Shown: positions 12,861 through 25,020 of the stretch, in pieces | Layout: each line of letters starts with the position of its first letter | How positions within the stretch are numbered: the first letter of the stretch is position 1 | The notes under the pieces: generated by a model | What the model was told of the DNA's origin: nothing | The model's database searches: none | Seen by the model: the letters and a program-made list of their open reading frames with translations, nothing else | Source: Batillaria attramentaria | Taxonomy: Eukaryota; Mollusca; Gastropoda; Batillariidae | NCBI GenBank assembly: GCA_018292915.2 | Contig: JACVVK020000203.1 | Coordinates: 22,501-86,500 of the forward strand | Direction of reading: 5' to 3' | DNA length: 64,000 nt | Position numbers and translations under genes: made by a program

Positions 12861-13433
12861 GGTAATGTGAGCTCAAGAGGGTGTAAAACGGGAGATCGGC
12901 AGAGTGTGAAGTTACGTGCGATCAAATAAACTGCTAGGTACTTCTGAATGAATGAATGAATGAAAATCAATAACAGAATTTACGTTCCGAAATGGTCATA
13001 CAGACTAAATATTTTCCCCTCTAAATCAGCCCCTCCCCCCCCCCCCCCCAAAAAAAGAGAAAAAAAAAGTATTACTAAAAGGAAATCAGTCAAATGTCAC
13101 AAACGACATTGTGACTGGACGTCAGGGTGGGCAGCACAGACAGACAGAAGAGCGGGGGTGGTTGGGGGTGGGGTGGGGGTGGGGGCTTGAGACACAAGCC
13201 CTTTCATGTGAGTTATGTATACATGTACATGTACCAAAAACATATGGTCACCTTACCCTACAAAACCCAATCAAAAGTAGTCTTAGAAAAGCCGCAGACA
13301 GAAACCGAGATCAAATCAATTAAAGGTCAACTCTCTCTCCAGCAAATATTTCTTCTCGCAATCTTGATTTATGATTGTTTTAATGCGCACATATCGGTTT
13401 GTTAGGGTTTTTTTTGTTGGGTTTTTTTAGCTC

Positions 13434-13690
13434 TTTTCGTGGGGTCTATCATCGAACCACTTAGACACCTGCACAGTGACAGCATCTCAAATGCTGGTAC
13501 TGAGCCAACAGAAGCATATTCAGTGACGCGGTGAACACACTGAACAGAGTGTTGTACCAACAGCCGAAGAATATGAAGGTTCGACCGCTCGCGCAAAGTG
13601 TAAACAACACTGTGTCGCATCACGAGCTCTACTAATCATCAGGATAGAGTATTTCGAGCGTACAGGCGCCCTCACAAGCGAAACTGTTCC
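13434..13690 (-). repeat. Dispersed repeat D
   Basis: Inverted copy of the repeat at 3125-3427, with clear matches around TCTACTAATCATCAGGATAG and CCAACAGAAGCATATTCAGT. Confidence 0.65.
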
Positions 13691-13959
13691 AAAACACAAG
13701 CAGGCTTAGTAAACATGGGTATAGTCCGTTCAAACTACCCCAAATACTCACTGGAACCTTGACCAAACCGACGACCAATTCTTATCTGCCTACCATCCTA
13801 ACATCGCGAGACTAAAGGGCCATTCTTCCCCCCCCCCCTCTTCCCCCACCCCTTTCCTTCCCCCACCCACCCACCCCCTCCACATCCTTCCATCCGAACA
13901 ACCTATCCCTTCATTAAATACAATTGCACGTAACTGCATTTTTCTGTCCTCAAAAGTGC

Positions 13960-14130
13960 GGGGAGCCAGGGTGGCCGAATGGTAGAGCGTTGGACTTCTA
14001 GTTATGAAGTCCGGGTCTTGAGTTCGTATCCCGGCTGGAGCCAAATATTTGTGCTGGCTTTTTCCTCGTTGCCCCGTCTTTGATGATATGTGGTGGAAAA
14101 GGACGTTAAGCCCCCTAACACCCACCCACC
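13960..14130 (+). mobile_element. SINE family A, full copy with target duplication
   Basis: The head (GGTGGCCGAATGGTAGAGCG, box B GAGTTCGTATCCCGG) and the body are complete. CTCAAAAGTGC occurs at 13949-13959 and 14131-14141 and is the target duplication. Confidence 0.88.
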
Positions 14131-14600
14131 CTCAAAAGTGCACGAGCAAGGACCTCTTCAAGTCAACGACTCAAAGTCACCAACAATCACCCCGCCAAAC
14201 CCTTACCACAACTTCACCGCCACAACTGGCATTCACACGCTCACGCGAGGTGCAGTTGTCCAGGTCATCAGAAGCAAATTATACGGCTGAGGGAGCCAAG
14301 GCTGTGGTCAGCAGCCCCCCGATCCGGCCAGTAAATGCCGGGGGAAGATGCTGCCCTGAATGAGGATCTTTGATCGCACTTACCGTGATCATCTCCGCCG
14401 CTTAGGGCAGCAGCCATTTGATTGTAGGGGCTCGAGAGACAAGAGAGAGAAAGCGGGAACATGGGAGTGAAGAGAGGGAGGAGTGTGAGCGACCTTGCTT
14501 GAGGCGGTCAAGACATTTGATTATCGGTGTACAGCACGATACTGTGTGGAGTGTACGGTGCGTCACCGCCCCCGCTCCCGCCCCCCTCTCCCCCACCCCT

Positions 14601-14643
<43 letters not shown>

Positions 14644-14654
14644 CCAGCAAGATG

Positions 14655-14870
14655 ATGATGTGGCAACAGTTATTGGTTGAAGGCTGTGAAGAGGTGGGTT
14701 TTCAGATTTGTTCTGAAAGATACTTTTGTGTCTGCATATCTGATCGAAACTGGGAGATCATTCCAACAAGTCGGACGCTGGTATGAATAACTACGCTGAC
14801 CAAAGGTCTTTGTCTTGACATGAGGGACACGGAGTTTCCGGGTGTCAGCAGCAGAACGACACTAACAATT
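14655..14870 (-). mobile_element. CR1/L2-like LINE 3' end fragment
   Basis: The minus strand reads TFGQRSYSYQRPTCWNDLPV, then FRTNLKTHLF and a stop, which matches the C-terminus of CR1/L2-like reverse transcriptases and the fragment at 2392-3120. It is truncated to about 70 codons. The 3' side runs into a CA microsatellite at about 14602-14641. Confidence 0.7.
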
Positions 14871-15090
14871 TATGCATTTCACATGCAAACACCCCTTCCC
14901 ATCCACCCACCTAAAAATAAACAAAAAAACAATAACAAAATCGAGATAACAAGTCGATGTGGTCTTGAGAAAATTCAAATATTTGGCGGCTGCACGCTTC
15001 CTGACAGGTGACGTGCGTGAAATTGCCAAAATCATTTTTGTCCAATCAGTGACGCGTTTGGTGTCGAGAGAGTGTACAGTTCTGTATGTT
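14867..15090 (+). repeat. Dispersed repeat E, copy 1
   Basis: Shares TGACGTGCGTGAAATTGC-like and CCAATCAGTGACGCGTTTGG-like segments and the preceding CATCCACCCACC stretch with 18511-18740. The order of segments is the same. The family is not recognised. Confidence 0.65.
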
Positions 15091-15398
15091 TCCACTCTGT
15101 GTAGAAAGTACCAGCACTTGCCCTCTGAGGCCTCAAAAGGGATTTAACTGTTCGATAATGGAGAAAGTCGCTTACACTCAGTGTCCACGAACCTAATCAG
15201 ATCAAGGCTGAGTTTTCCCCCCAGAAACAAAGAAGTATGGAAAGCCGTTAGTAGCAAAAGACGAAAAAAATATCCCAGATACTCCCAATAGCAAATGCCG
15301 CTGCAAATTACACATAATCCCTTCATAGATTATTCATTCTCATAATTTAGACCAGTAAACGACTCGATGTTAAACGAAGACTGTTGGGGTTAAGTGGA

Positions 15399-15710
<312 letters not shown>

Positions 15711-15789
<79 letters not shown>

Positions 15790-15900
15790 ACAGACAAACA
15801 GACAGGCACAGACACAGACCGACAGAAAGAGAGACACACAGACACAGAGATCACAGAGAGACAGACAGACAAACAGACAGAAACGCAGAGACAGAGAGAG
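15711..15900. repeat. (GA)n(CA)n(GACA)n compound microsatellite
   Basis: Follows the 5' side of a family A SINE copy. Confidence 0.95.
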
Positions 15901-16028
15901 TTGTGGGAAACTGCCGGCTGCAGTGAGACCTTTCTTTTTTTTTCCTACCAGACACTTCTTCAGGGTACCCGCAATTTTCTGTGTGAAATACTGAAAATCG
16001 AAGAACAGCCCCCCCCCCTCCCTCCCCC

Positions 16029-16070
<42 letters not shown>

Positions 16071-16310
16071 GTGTGCGTCCGTGCGCGCGCGCGTATGTGT
16101 GTGAGAGAGAGCACAAATAAGAAAGAAACCATTCATGCCAATTTCTCCGCCATGCTTGTATGTAAACTGGCTTAGATACGCAGGCATATAAGTTTGTACT
16201 TGTTGTGTTCTCCTACAATCATGTAATGCTATTTACTGTTTGACGACGAATCTTCCATGAATAAAAAAAATGTTTAAACCTAAGAACACATTCCTCTAGC
16301 GTTCTATTTT

Positions 16311-16358
<48 letters not shown>

Positions 16359-16549
16359 AAATATTTGCGCGTTCTTATGCTGAATGTAAGAAAATCTCTT
16401 ACACAAGAAACCGCTTCTGTTCAAAAGAAAGCCCTCCATTCAAACACCTGAAAAATCGATACCATTCGCTGGCAGAAAATTAGCTCAGCTCTAGCCTGGC
16501 AGCTGCGTCCGTCAGCGGACCTAAATTACTAAACGCAGAAAGTACAAAT

Positions 16550-17265
16550 ACGTTTAACCCAGGGGGAAAAAAAAGGCAAACTAAGCAGCTTCTATATTAC
16601 TAGGACTCACAAAAGACATTTTGTGCGCCCTCACCCTGGTAACAGTCTACATGTATCTTGGAAATGTTCAGCCCACAAAATAAAAAAAAAATAAATATAT
16701 GCAATTCTAAAATTCCCCAACTTAAATTGCTGAGCTGGCCCTTCGCACCAGGTGATTGTAATGTGTTCATGTCCAGTGTGTGAGAGAATGCGTGTGATTC
16801 ACGTGAGCGTTGTTGTTCCGGCTTTAGCTCGCGGCGCTTTGAGCCAAATATCTGGGATAAAGCGCCTATATTAATGCGCTTATTATTATTATTATCAATA
16901 ATCATTAAGGGAGTACAGACGCTACGAACAAAATACGTTCAACACAGGAAAAAAAGGCAAATTAAGCAGCTTCTACATATATATATTACTAGGACTCACA
17001 AAACACAACTTTGGCGCATGTACCATTTAGTAGCCTCTCCTGGAATCCACACGTGAAATACTGCCGTGATACTGACATGCAACAATTACAAAATGAAGCT
17101 AGAAAGTCCCATATGGCATTACTGTATGCATCTTGATACAATATGACTGTGTGAGCAACCTTTTTCCTCCTTCCTTTTCTTGGCTGAAACTTTGATTTAT
17201 TTGGCTGAAAGGAGAGGAAATATGGCTGAAAATTGCCAAATGACTGAAAAATTCCCCAGCCTGAC
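16550..17265 (+). repeat. Dispersed repeat F, copy 2, with a duplicated start
   Basis: Segment 17005-17265 matches repeat F. The preceding 75 bp (TAAGCAGCTTCTA...ATTACTAGGACTCACAAAA) occur twice, at about 16545-16620 and 16920-17000. A family C SINE fragment lies between the two. Confidence 0.6.
16655..16895 (+). mobile_element. SINE family C, 3' part
   Basis: The segment from TGGAAATGTTCAGCCCACAA to GCGCTTTGAGCC and AAAGCGCCTATA is present in plus orientation, followed by a TTA repeat. The head is missing. Confidence 0.65.
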
Positions 17266-17283
17266 CAAGACAGACAGACAGAC

Positions 17284-17360
17284 GGGGTGGGTGGGTGGGT
17301 GGGTGTTTGGAGGTTTAGCGTCCTTTTCCACCGCATACGGGTGATATCAAAGACGGAGAG
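17284..17360 (-). mobile_element. SINE family A, 3' fragment
   Basis: Only the last 75 bp are present, from the CACCCACC tail to the TTTGATATCACC segment. The tail adjoins a GACA repeat. Confidence 0.7.
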
Positions 17361-17639
17361 GGACAGACAGACGGAACAATACTGGAACAGACAGACTGCT
17401 GACAAGCCGGGAGCACTTCCCATCATTTCCAGCAAACCCGGAAAAGGCCGTCACGCCCGGACCAACCCCCTAGCAGCCGGGAGTCAAGCAATAAATGGAA
17501 TTTTCTCGGCTTCTGTCACCTCCGCCGGCCTGTCACTCTCCTTCTGTTGGCACCTCATCTTCTGACGTTCGCTCGGTTAATGCGTCTAGCGCCTGATGCG
17601 TGTGACGTCCGCGGTGGGTGACGGCAGTGTTGGCGTAGA

Positions 17640-18470
17640 TCACAGTTCCAGCTATTTGGGGGAGGGCTATTCCAGCTGCTGAGGGCTGTTCCAGTTAATG
17701 GGGACTGTACAAGCTATTGCGGGCTGTTCCGGATACTGGGGGCTGCTCCAGCTATTTGGGGGTGGGGGGGGGGTATTCCAGCTGTTGAGGGCTGTTCTAG
17801 TTAATGGGGGCTGTACAAGCTATTGCGGGCTGTTCCGGATACTGGGGGCTGCTCCAGCTATTGGGGGCTGTTCCAGCTCCTGAGGGCTGTTTCAGTTAAT
17901 GGGGGCTGTACAAGCTATTGCGGGCTGTTCCAGATACTGGAGGCTGCTCCAGCTATTGGGGGCTGTTCCAGCTATTCGGGGCTGCTCCAGCTATTGGGGG
18001 CTGCTCCAGATATTGGGGGCTGCTCCAGATATTGGGGGCTGCTCCAGATATTGGGGGCTGTTCCAGCTCCTGAGGGCTGTTCCAGCTAATGGGGACTGTA
18101 CAAGCTATTGCGGGCTGTTCCAGATATCGAGAGCTGTTCCAGCTATTGGAGGCTGTTCCGGCTATAATAGTTGGGGGCTGTTCCAGCTATTGCGGGCCGT
18201 TCCAGATACTGGGGGCTGTTCCAGCATTGAGGGCTGTTCCAGTTAATGGGGACTGTACACGCTATTGCGGGCTGTTCCAGATATTGGGGGACTGTTCCAG
18301 CTGCTGGGGGCTGTTCCGGCTATTGGGGGCTGTTCCAGCTGCTGAGGGCTGTTCCAGCTAATGGGGACTGTACAAGCTATTGCGGGCTGTTCCAGATATT
18401 GAGAGCTGTTCCAGCAATTGTGGGCTGTTCCAGCTACTGGGGGCTATTCCAGCTGTGTGGGGTTGAATAA
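17640..18470 (+). repeat. Minisatellite with an 18-21 bp unit and a higher-order pattern
   Basis: About 40 units of the type GGGCTGTTCCAGCTATTGG make up 830 bp. A variant block, ATGGGGACTGTACAAGCTAT, returns at 17698, near 17800, 17899, 18089, 18246 and 18360, so several units form a larger repeat. Frames stay open for up to 115 codons because of the repetition. I do not regard them as genes. Confidence 0.9.
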
Positions 18471-18510
18471 GTTCTCTGTGTATGGTGCGCGAAGTTAAAG
18501 TATTTATTTC

Positions 18511-18740
18511 ACAGACAAATGCATTTCATACACCCATCCCTTCCTACCCACCCACCTTTAAAAAAAATTTTATTTTTTTTTAAACTGAAGCAAAATCGAC
18601 ACAACCAGTCCACGTCGTCTTGAAAATTTAAGTATGGCGGCAAGATTCCTGGCTGGTGATGTGCGTGAAATTGCGAACAAGATTTTGTCCAACCAGTGAC
18701 GCGTTTGGTGGCATCGTGGCTGTGCAGTTTTCTCACTTGT
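18511..18740 (+). repeat. Dispersed repeat E, copy 2
   Basis: Second copy of repeat E (GTGATGTGCGTGAAATTGCG, CCAACCAGTGACGCGTTTGG). It directly follows the minisatellite region. Confidence 0.65.
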
Positions 18741-19020
18741 TTCGACATAACATGCGAGGTATGCAACTGGAAACAAGAACTGGAAAGTGAAGTAAACAAT
18801 AGCTAAATAACATGCGTCCTGATTATTCCTTTTTTCACTAGGATGTGTGTATGTGTGTGGGGGGGGGGGGGGGGGCGCAATTTTAACCAAACACTCTTCC
18901 CTCACTCCATTCTCTGCGCGGAGTATGTCTGTAAGATCCTCGTTCGCTCAGTTGACATAAACACACACCAACCATTCATCCAGAAAGTGCCAACGAGAAA
19001 CGACGCTGGCACCCAGATTT

Positions 19021-19041
19021 TGTTGTTGTTGTTGTTGTTGT
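19021..19041. repeat. (TTG)n microsatellite
   Basis: Seven TTG units. Confidence 0.9.
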
Positions 19042-19271
19042 TTTCCCAGGGGCCCACTAACGGGTCTTGAACCGAGCCCGAGGCAAAACGATGCGGTCAA
19101 TTTCTTGAAATATTCATCTTGATTTAGCCCTTGGCTCGAACGCGCACGGCGAGACATACCCGCTGAGCGACTGGGGCACGCTAAGAAAGATCGGGGGAAC
19201 TCGGTCCCGGAACGAGACGCCGACACGGAATGAGTGCATTAAATCCAAATCACTGTCTTTTAAGGCTTAAG

Positions 19272-19273
19272 AG

Positions 19274-19330
<57 letters not shown>
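19272..19330. repeat. (CT)n microsatellite
   Basis: About 58 bp of CT repeat. Confidence 0.95.
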
Positions 19331-19334
<4 letters not shown>

Positions 19335-19611
19335 AAATAATTGGTTTGTCGGACAACATCTTTTCACCGTTGCAAACACCAGGATTTATCTGTTCTTTTA
19401 CGTGCGTGCGCGCATGTGTGTATGAGTGAAAAAAAAGAGCAGAAGGTCAAACCAGAAAGCTATGCTGCAAAAAGGAAAAACTGTGCCTTTGTGATTATTT
19501 CTCATGTTGGTTTTTTTAAAAACAAAATGTAAAGAATAGTCTACTTCCGAACAGTTTGTTTCTTAAATGTCTGGCTGGTCGGTGGTGTTTACTTCTGTTT
19601 GGTTTGTGAAG

Positions 19612-19636
19612 GTGGTTGCTGTTGTTGTTTTTCGAC

Positions 19637-19667
<31 letters not shown>

Positions 19668-19746
19668 TTGTTGTTGTTGAGGTTGTTATTGTTGGTGGTG
19701 GTGATGATATTACTGTTGTTGTTATTGCCGTTGCTGTTGTTGTTTG
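19612..19746. repeat. (TTG/CTG)n trinucleotide repeat
   Basis: Imperfect GTT/GCT repeats with GGT and GAT variants; open frames here encode simple Val/Ala or Asn tracts and are not genes. Confidence 0.9.
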
Positions 19747-20309
19747 CTTGAGCATGCACGTGTACACTTTTACATGTATCCATGTGTGTTCGCATGAGTC
19801 TCTGTGTGTGCGTGTGTCGGGGAGAGGGGAGGGCGTAGAGGCAGTAAGAAGACTCACGTGCTGACAACGCGCAAAAGCCTCGCCAAACAAAATGCAAACC
19901 AAACTTTGCTTCCCTTAATGACTCACAGTCACGCCCCACACAATACAAGCAATCGAACCGCCAAACAAGCGCAATCAATCGCCCATAACAACTATAAATG
20001 GCTACCTTTGTTCACCCTACTGCAGCCACTTCGCAGTCAAATCACTGGTCGTCAAACTCACGGAGCTTAAACACAGGCGGTAAAGTCCACAACTGATTCC
20101 ACCCGCCTCCCTATATTGATTTTTTTTAACTCCCTCTGTGCTGCGACTTTTTTTTTTCCTGATGGTTGCTTTCCTTTGACTGGTAGAAACCCGTTTCGCT
20201 AGCGGTGTATTTAGTTCCGCACTTGATGATGTCATGATAAAAAAAAAAAAACAGAAAGTAGGCGATCCTATAAATAGGACCTCTGCAGGCAAACGTTGTC
20301 AACGTGAGG

Positions 20310-20385
20310 TCTCACAAGTTAGTTAGTTAGTTAGTTTAGTTAGTTAGTTAGGGCTTAACGCCGCGCAATCAACAAAGACTAATTC
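20310..20385 (-). mobile_element. 3' end of an RTE-like or RTE-driven element with (CTAA)n tail
   Basis: On the minus strand the sequence ends GCGGCGTTAAGCCCTAACTAACTAAC and so on. A tetranucleotide tail right after GCCCTAA resembles the tail of the RTE at 45260 (GGCCTAAGTAAG). Only the last tens of bases can be recognised. Confidence 0.45.
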
Positions 20386-20417
20386 AAGGCTAACAAAGGT
20401 CCCTTCCTGCCAAGTCC

Positions 20418-20612
20418 CAGGGTTGGACATTTTCCACAGCTTCTATAGGACAAAGTGTCCTGGAGACAGCAAAGTGATAGGACACAGTGTCCTGGCCACT
20501 TAGTGGCAATAAAAATTTTAATAGGACAAATGTCTGCTTGAAATGGGAAAAATAGGACATTTGAAATTTTTATAGGTCAGTGTCCTGCGACCGACTTAAA
20601 TGTGCAACCCTG
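20418..20612. mobile_element. 195-bp hAT-like miniature element
   Basis: The ends read CAGGGTTGGACATTT and, inverted, CAGGGTTGCACATTT. CAGGGTTG is a common hAT terminus. The flanks share AGTCC in an imperfect 8-bp duplication. The inside has several short palindromes of the type AGGACANNNTGTCCT. Confidence 0.65.
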
Positions 20613-20874
20613 ATTAGTCCTATAAAAAAAAAAATGAGAATTTCCGAGTAAAAACAAGGTGTAAACTAGAGAGGCAGAAGCCTCCATGGCTCCCTTGTAA
20701 CACAGGTCAAGGTCATTCACAAGAGTATGTTTGTAAAGCTCTTATCACTATCCAGTATCATGCCAAGTAAAGTGTCTCTGGCGCTCTGAGTTATTATATT
20801 ATATTACAATTTTCTCCGAAACAGTTTGTATGGCCTCCAATGGCCTTGAAAATGACAATGTTAAAGTTTTCAGT

Positions 20875-20928
<54 letters not shown>

Positions 20929-21339
20929 GACGGAGGGTAAAATACTAAATACATACACTCCAATTGTTACATAAGGGAGCCAAAAATCTATAGAGATTAA
21001 ATGAGAAAAATCCTTCAAGACTTAAAAACTGGACAACGAAAGGCTGATTTTCAAAGGTCTATATTTTATATTAAACAAACTCTTCAAGAAAGCTGAAGAC
21101 GCTGTCAGGGGGAACATCCATGAACAACACCTGTGAGGAGGGCCCACAAAATGGAGACTTAGGCGTAGAGAGAGTTAAACGCTGCGTCCGAAGCAAATCC
21201 GGGTGTTACTGTTCTTGCATGGATTCTGCACAAGCGCAGTGATTCTATAAAATCTATACCAATGGTTTATATTTCAAATGTATAGATCGTCTACGTGTTC
21301 TAATATGTAGGAAGTGAACAGCTGGTTTGAATTAGCTCA

Positions 21340-21353
21340 CAGACACAGACACA

Positions 21354-21429
<76 letters not shown>

Positions 21430-21433
21430 CCCC

Positions 21434-21477
<44 letters not shown>

Positions 21478-21478
21478 C
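21340..21478. repeat. (CA)n(CT)n(CA)n compound microsatellite
   Basis: Two CA blocks separated by a CT block of about 45 bp. Confidence 0.95.
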
Positions 21479-21790
21479 CTCACGTCCACAGCAACACCAA
21501 CATCAAAGCATACTCTGGCACCGACTCCCTCCCACCTGACACCACCCCCACCCACATCACGTACAACCACCACCACCATGCCTCCATCCTCCAACACTTG
21601 TTCTCAGCTCTCGTGGGATTAATCGGAATATTGGCGAGCAATATTCGGAATCGGAGGCAAGTGGCATCAACAAATTGGTGTTAGTGTCGGCAGCGACGCT
21701 ATGTCAACACGACATTAGTGTTTAGCAATCAGCCCCCTCGACCTTTGGCAAACAGTCCCGGGATTCAGGGATTTCGGCACCTTGTGAGTG

Positions 21791-21791
<1 letters not shown>

Positions 21792-21849
<58 letters not shown>

Positions 21850-22385
21850 TGTTCTTAGTTCCAGGAAAAAGCATGCTCATGCTTGTTGATATTACTGTGT
21901 GCTGTTTGATGCAGTTGATTAGTGTGTGTTTGTTTGTTTGTTATTGTTGGGCTTTTTTGTTTTGTTTTTTTTGTTGTTTTTTTGTTTGTTTGTTTGTTTG
22001 TTTTTGGGGGGGGCTCCTTTGTTTGCTTGTTTAGGGTTTGTGTTTTGGGGTGGGGGGGGGGGGTGTTGGTTTTTGTTTATATCATCGGGTTGGTTTTTAG
22101 CTGTTGTTGATGTTGTTTTTGTTTGATTTATTTTTGTATTTTGTTTGTTGTTGTTTTGTATGTGCTTTTGGTTTTTGTTTGTTTTTTTGTTCTTTCTTGG
22201 AGGGGGGGGGGCTTGGTTGTTGGTTGTTTTTTGTTTGTTTAATATTGTTGTGTCTTGGGGTGTTTTCTTTTGGGTTTGTCTGTTTTGTTTTTGTGTTGGG
22301 ATTGGGGGTTATTTTGGTGGTGGTGTGTGTTTGTTTTGATTGTTTTGTTGTTTGGGAAGGGGGGAGGGGGGTCCAGAAAAGGAGG
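21792..22385. repeat. (GT)n microsatellite and T/G-rich tract
   Basis: A GT repeat to 21848, then about 450 bp of mostly T and G similar to 10055-10560. The open frames are artefacts of composition. Confidence 0.85.
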
Positions 22386-22399
22386 ACGGGGTGGGGGGG

Positions 22400-23646
22400 C
22401 GAATTAATTAATTAGACAGGGCTCTGTACATGCCATGTACGTGAACTAACCGTAACGACAACACAATCTTCAGGAAACCAATTCACCGAGACGTTTCCAC
22501 ATCGCACTAGCAGCGCAGCCGAGCCCAAGTCGCCTCAGAGAGCCGCAGTCCAAGGGAAGCAACTATTCTGGAGACGCGCAAACCCACGACCATTGTCTCC
22601 CTTTATTTCTCTTCCCACCTTCCAGTTAATGCGACGACGCTTGCAAGGACTAATTCACATGCACTGCTGGGTAGGTACTTTTGATCTTTTTACCGATCAA
22701 CTGTGAGCAATCGCTATCATCAATTTCAAAATACAAACTGGAATCAGAGCACACATTTCAATTTATTTGTACACCATGACATGACGTGCACACACACAAT
22801 GAGACATTGACTGTGTAAGAACATTTTATAGCAATGATTTTTTTTTTAATTCAAAACTATGGGACAAATGGTTTTGCGCAAAGTCTACCTTGCATGCAAA
22901 AACTGCACAGAAACAGAAACTCAGAATGAAACACCAGCAGCCCCAAAAGATGATTTAAAACTATGATGGAATGGAGTTCATTATTGTCAGTGGTAACTGT
23001 ACAGAAATTGTATGACTAAAAATAAATTTTATGTTGAAAATGTTGATATATGGAAAACTATGATGGAATGGTGTTCTGTCTTGTCAGTGGTAACTGTACA
23101 GAAACTGAAATTGAAACTAAAAATAAAGACAGTGATATCTGCTTGTAAAGTGTCAGCAGTTTCATCTGATGACTCAGTCACAGACAGACAGACAGACAGA
23201 GGGAGAGATGAGCCAGCCAGCGTTACTCCAATCAACACCAGAACTAAAACCGCCCTTGCAAAAATACATGTACCATATCTTCTGAGATGCAGCTTACAAC
23301 ATCACGCCCTCAATCGATATCCCAGACATGTTTCAACTGTTTCCATTCATCCCCTCATGTTCACTCGCCCCCTCATACCACCACCACCACCACTGCTCAT
23401 TTCCACTGCCAACCTATAATTTGTAAGACCTTACCAGCTGTAAGGTAGGGTCTCCTCCGCTGGCGGCCAAACAAATTTGCCTCTAGAGCAGCCTGAATTT
23501 ATCCTGGATGTAGGATGCGCCTCAGAAGAGGGTAGCCCCTGTTCCCTAGGGCAAACAAACCTTGTCCAAACACCATGACATGTGGTTACAGTAACGGCCC
23601 GGCATGGAAGCTGTGCGCGGAAGTATCTTTGAGGAGGGGAAGGTGT

Positions 23647-23648
<2 letters not shown>
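22400..23648. other. No gene recognised
   Basis: Apart from the small tandem duplication at 22958, it holds mostly unique sequence. The 135-codon frame at 23012-23419 starts inside the duplication and has no recognisable domain. Confidence 0.45.
22958..23130 (+). repeat. Tandem duplication of about 96 bp
   Basis: AAACTATGATGGAATGG and GTCAGTGGTAACTGTACAGA occur twice, about 96 bp apart. No gene is recognised here. Confidence 0.7.
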
Positions 23649-23710
<62 letters not shown>

Positions 23711-23769
23711 CACGAATTAACCAAATAATAGAATTCCACATGAAACAACTTGTCTGTGTGTCTGTCTGT

Positions 23770-23814
<45 letters not shown>

Positions 23815-23921
23815 TGGAGGGGGCAGGGGGGAGGGGGGAGAGGAGTGGTAATGTCTGTCATGGGAGAAAAGCCAACCAGTTTTTTGTTGGGAAGATAAAA
23901 TCAGCCAAACACCGCCAGCCT

Positions 23922-23969
<48 letters not shown>

Positions 23970-24042
23970 GCACACACACACACGCACGCCTGCACGCACG
24001 TACGCGCGCGCGCACACACCCACACACACACACACCCACACA
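23649..24042. repeat. Cluster of (GT)n and (CA)n microsatellites
   Basis: Two GT blocks (about 23649-23709, 23769-23813) and one CA block (about 23926-24042). GT and CA blocks are inverted to each other and could pair. Confidence 0.92.
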
Positions 24043-24495
24043 CAAATGATCTGCTATCTTGTCCTTCAAACAGAGATTTTATCAGCACATGATAAATGAT
24101 TGCATTGCACAGCACACAGAGCGGGCCATCGGGCTAAACGATATCTTCCTCTTTTTTTTTTTCCTCTCTCTCTCTCTCTAACAGATTTGAACAACGCTGA
24201 AGGTGGTGACAAGAAGTCAAGATAGGACTTAGTTGCGCAAGCCACTTGTACCCAAACCGCAGATCTCGTGGCCGTCTGGGATGCATCCTGACCGGAAACA
24301 TTTCTCCGTGACATAGAGTACCTGTACATGTTCAAGTGTTTTTATGCATGGTCTATCTGGTTGGTTTTTTTTTTAAATAAATAGCGTGAGGCAAGAGCAG
24401 TCGTCCAGCAGGTGTGAGGTATTCTGTCAGAGCTAAAACAGCTTAGTTTATCTTATCAGCACTCAGTTCTTATCACCAACTTGTTCTTGCTGATG

Positions 24496-24498
24496 TGT

Positions 24499-24580
<82 letters not shown>
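24496..24580. repeat. (GT)n microsatellite
   Basis: About 80 bp of uninterrupted GT. Confidence 0.95.
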
Positions 24581-24586
<6 letters not shown>

Positions 24587-24837
24587 TGTGTATGACAGAG
24601 CATATGAGAGAGGTTAGATATATATATATAATTTATAATTATCTTAAGTCATGCAAAGTCAATTTTCTGCTCTTTATTCTCAAGTCTTCCCATGTCTTGT
24701 TGGTTTTTTGTTTTTTATGTCATATTTCTTATGCGATGTTGTGTATTCTGGGCAAAAGCAATTTCCCTTTTAGGGATGAATAAAGTATAATTCAATTCCA
24801 TTCAATTCAACTGGCAGCCCCTACACCATGTCATAAA

Positions 24838-25020
24838 ACTGCTTTGGAAATGGAAATGTTCAGCCTAGATACAATTAAAAAAATATATATGTATGCAATT
24901 CTCAATTCTGAGACATAAACGTGTGTGTTAGGTTCTATCCGCGGCACTTTGAGCCAATTCAAGAAATTGGGTAAAGTGCCTACACAAATACATAGTTGTT
25001 ATTACTGCTATTATCATCAT
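24838..25020 (+). mobile_element. SINE family C, 3' part with internal deletion
   Basis: It has TTTGGAAATGGAAATGTTCA and GGCACTTTGAGCCAATTCAA, and ends with AAAGTGCCTACACAAATAC. The CACGTGAGCG segment is deleted. Confidence 0.6.

Noticed and set aside
17698..18470. Series of open frames with repeated GCSSYWGL-type motifs
   Set aside because: The frame is kept open by the 18/21-bp unit length of the minisatellite; there is no start region, domain or splice context.
19070..19170. tRNA-like segment on the minus strand with GTTCGAGCC
   Set aside because: The arms are incomplete, and no SINE body or second copy was found in the window.
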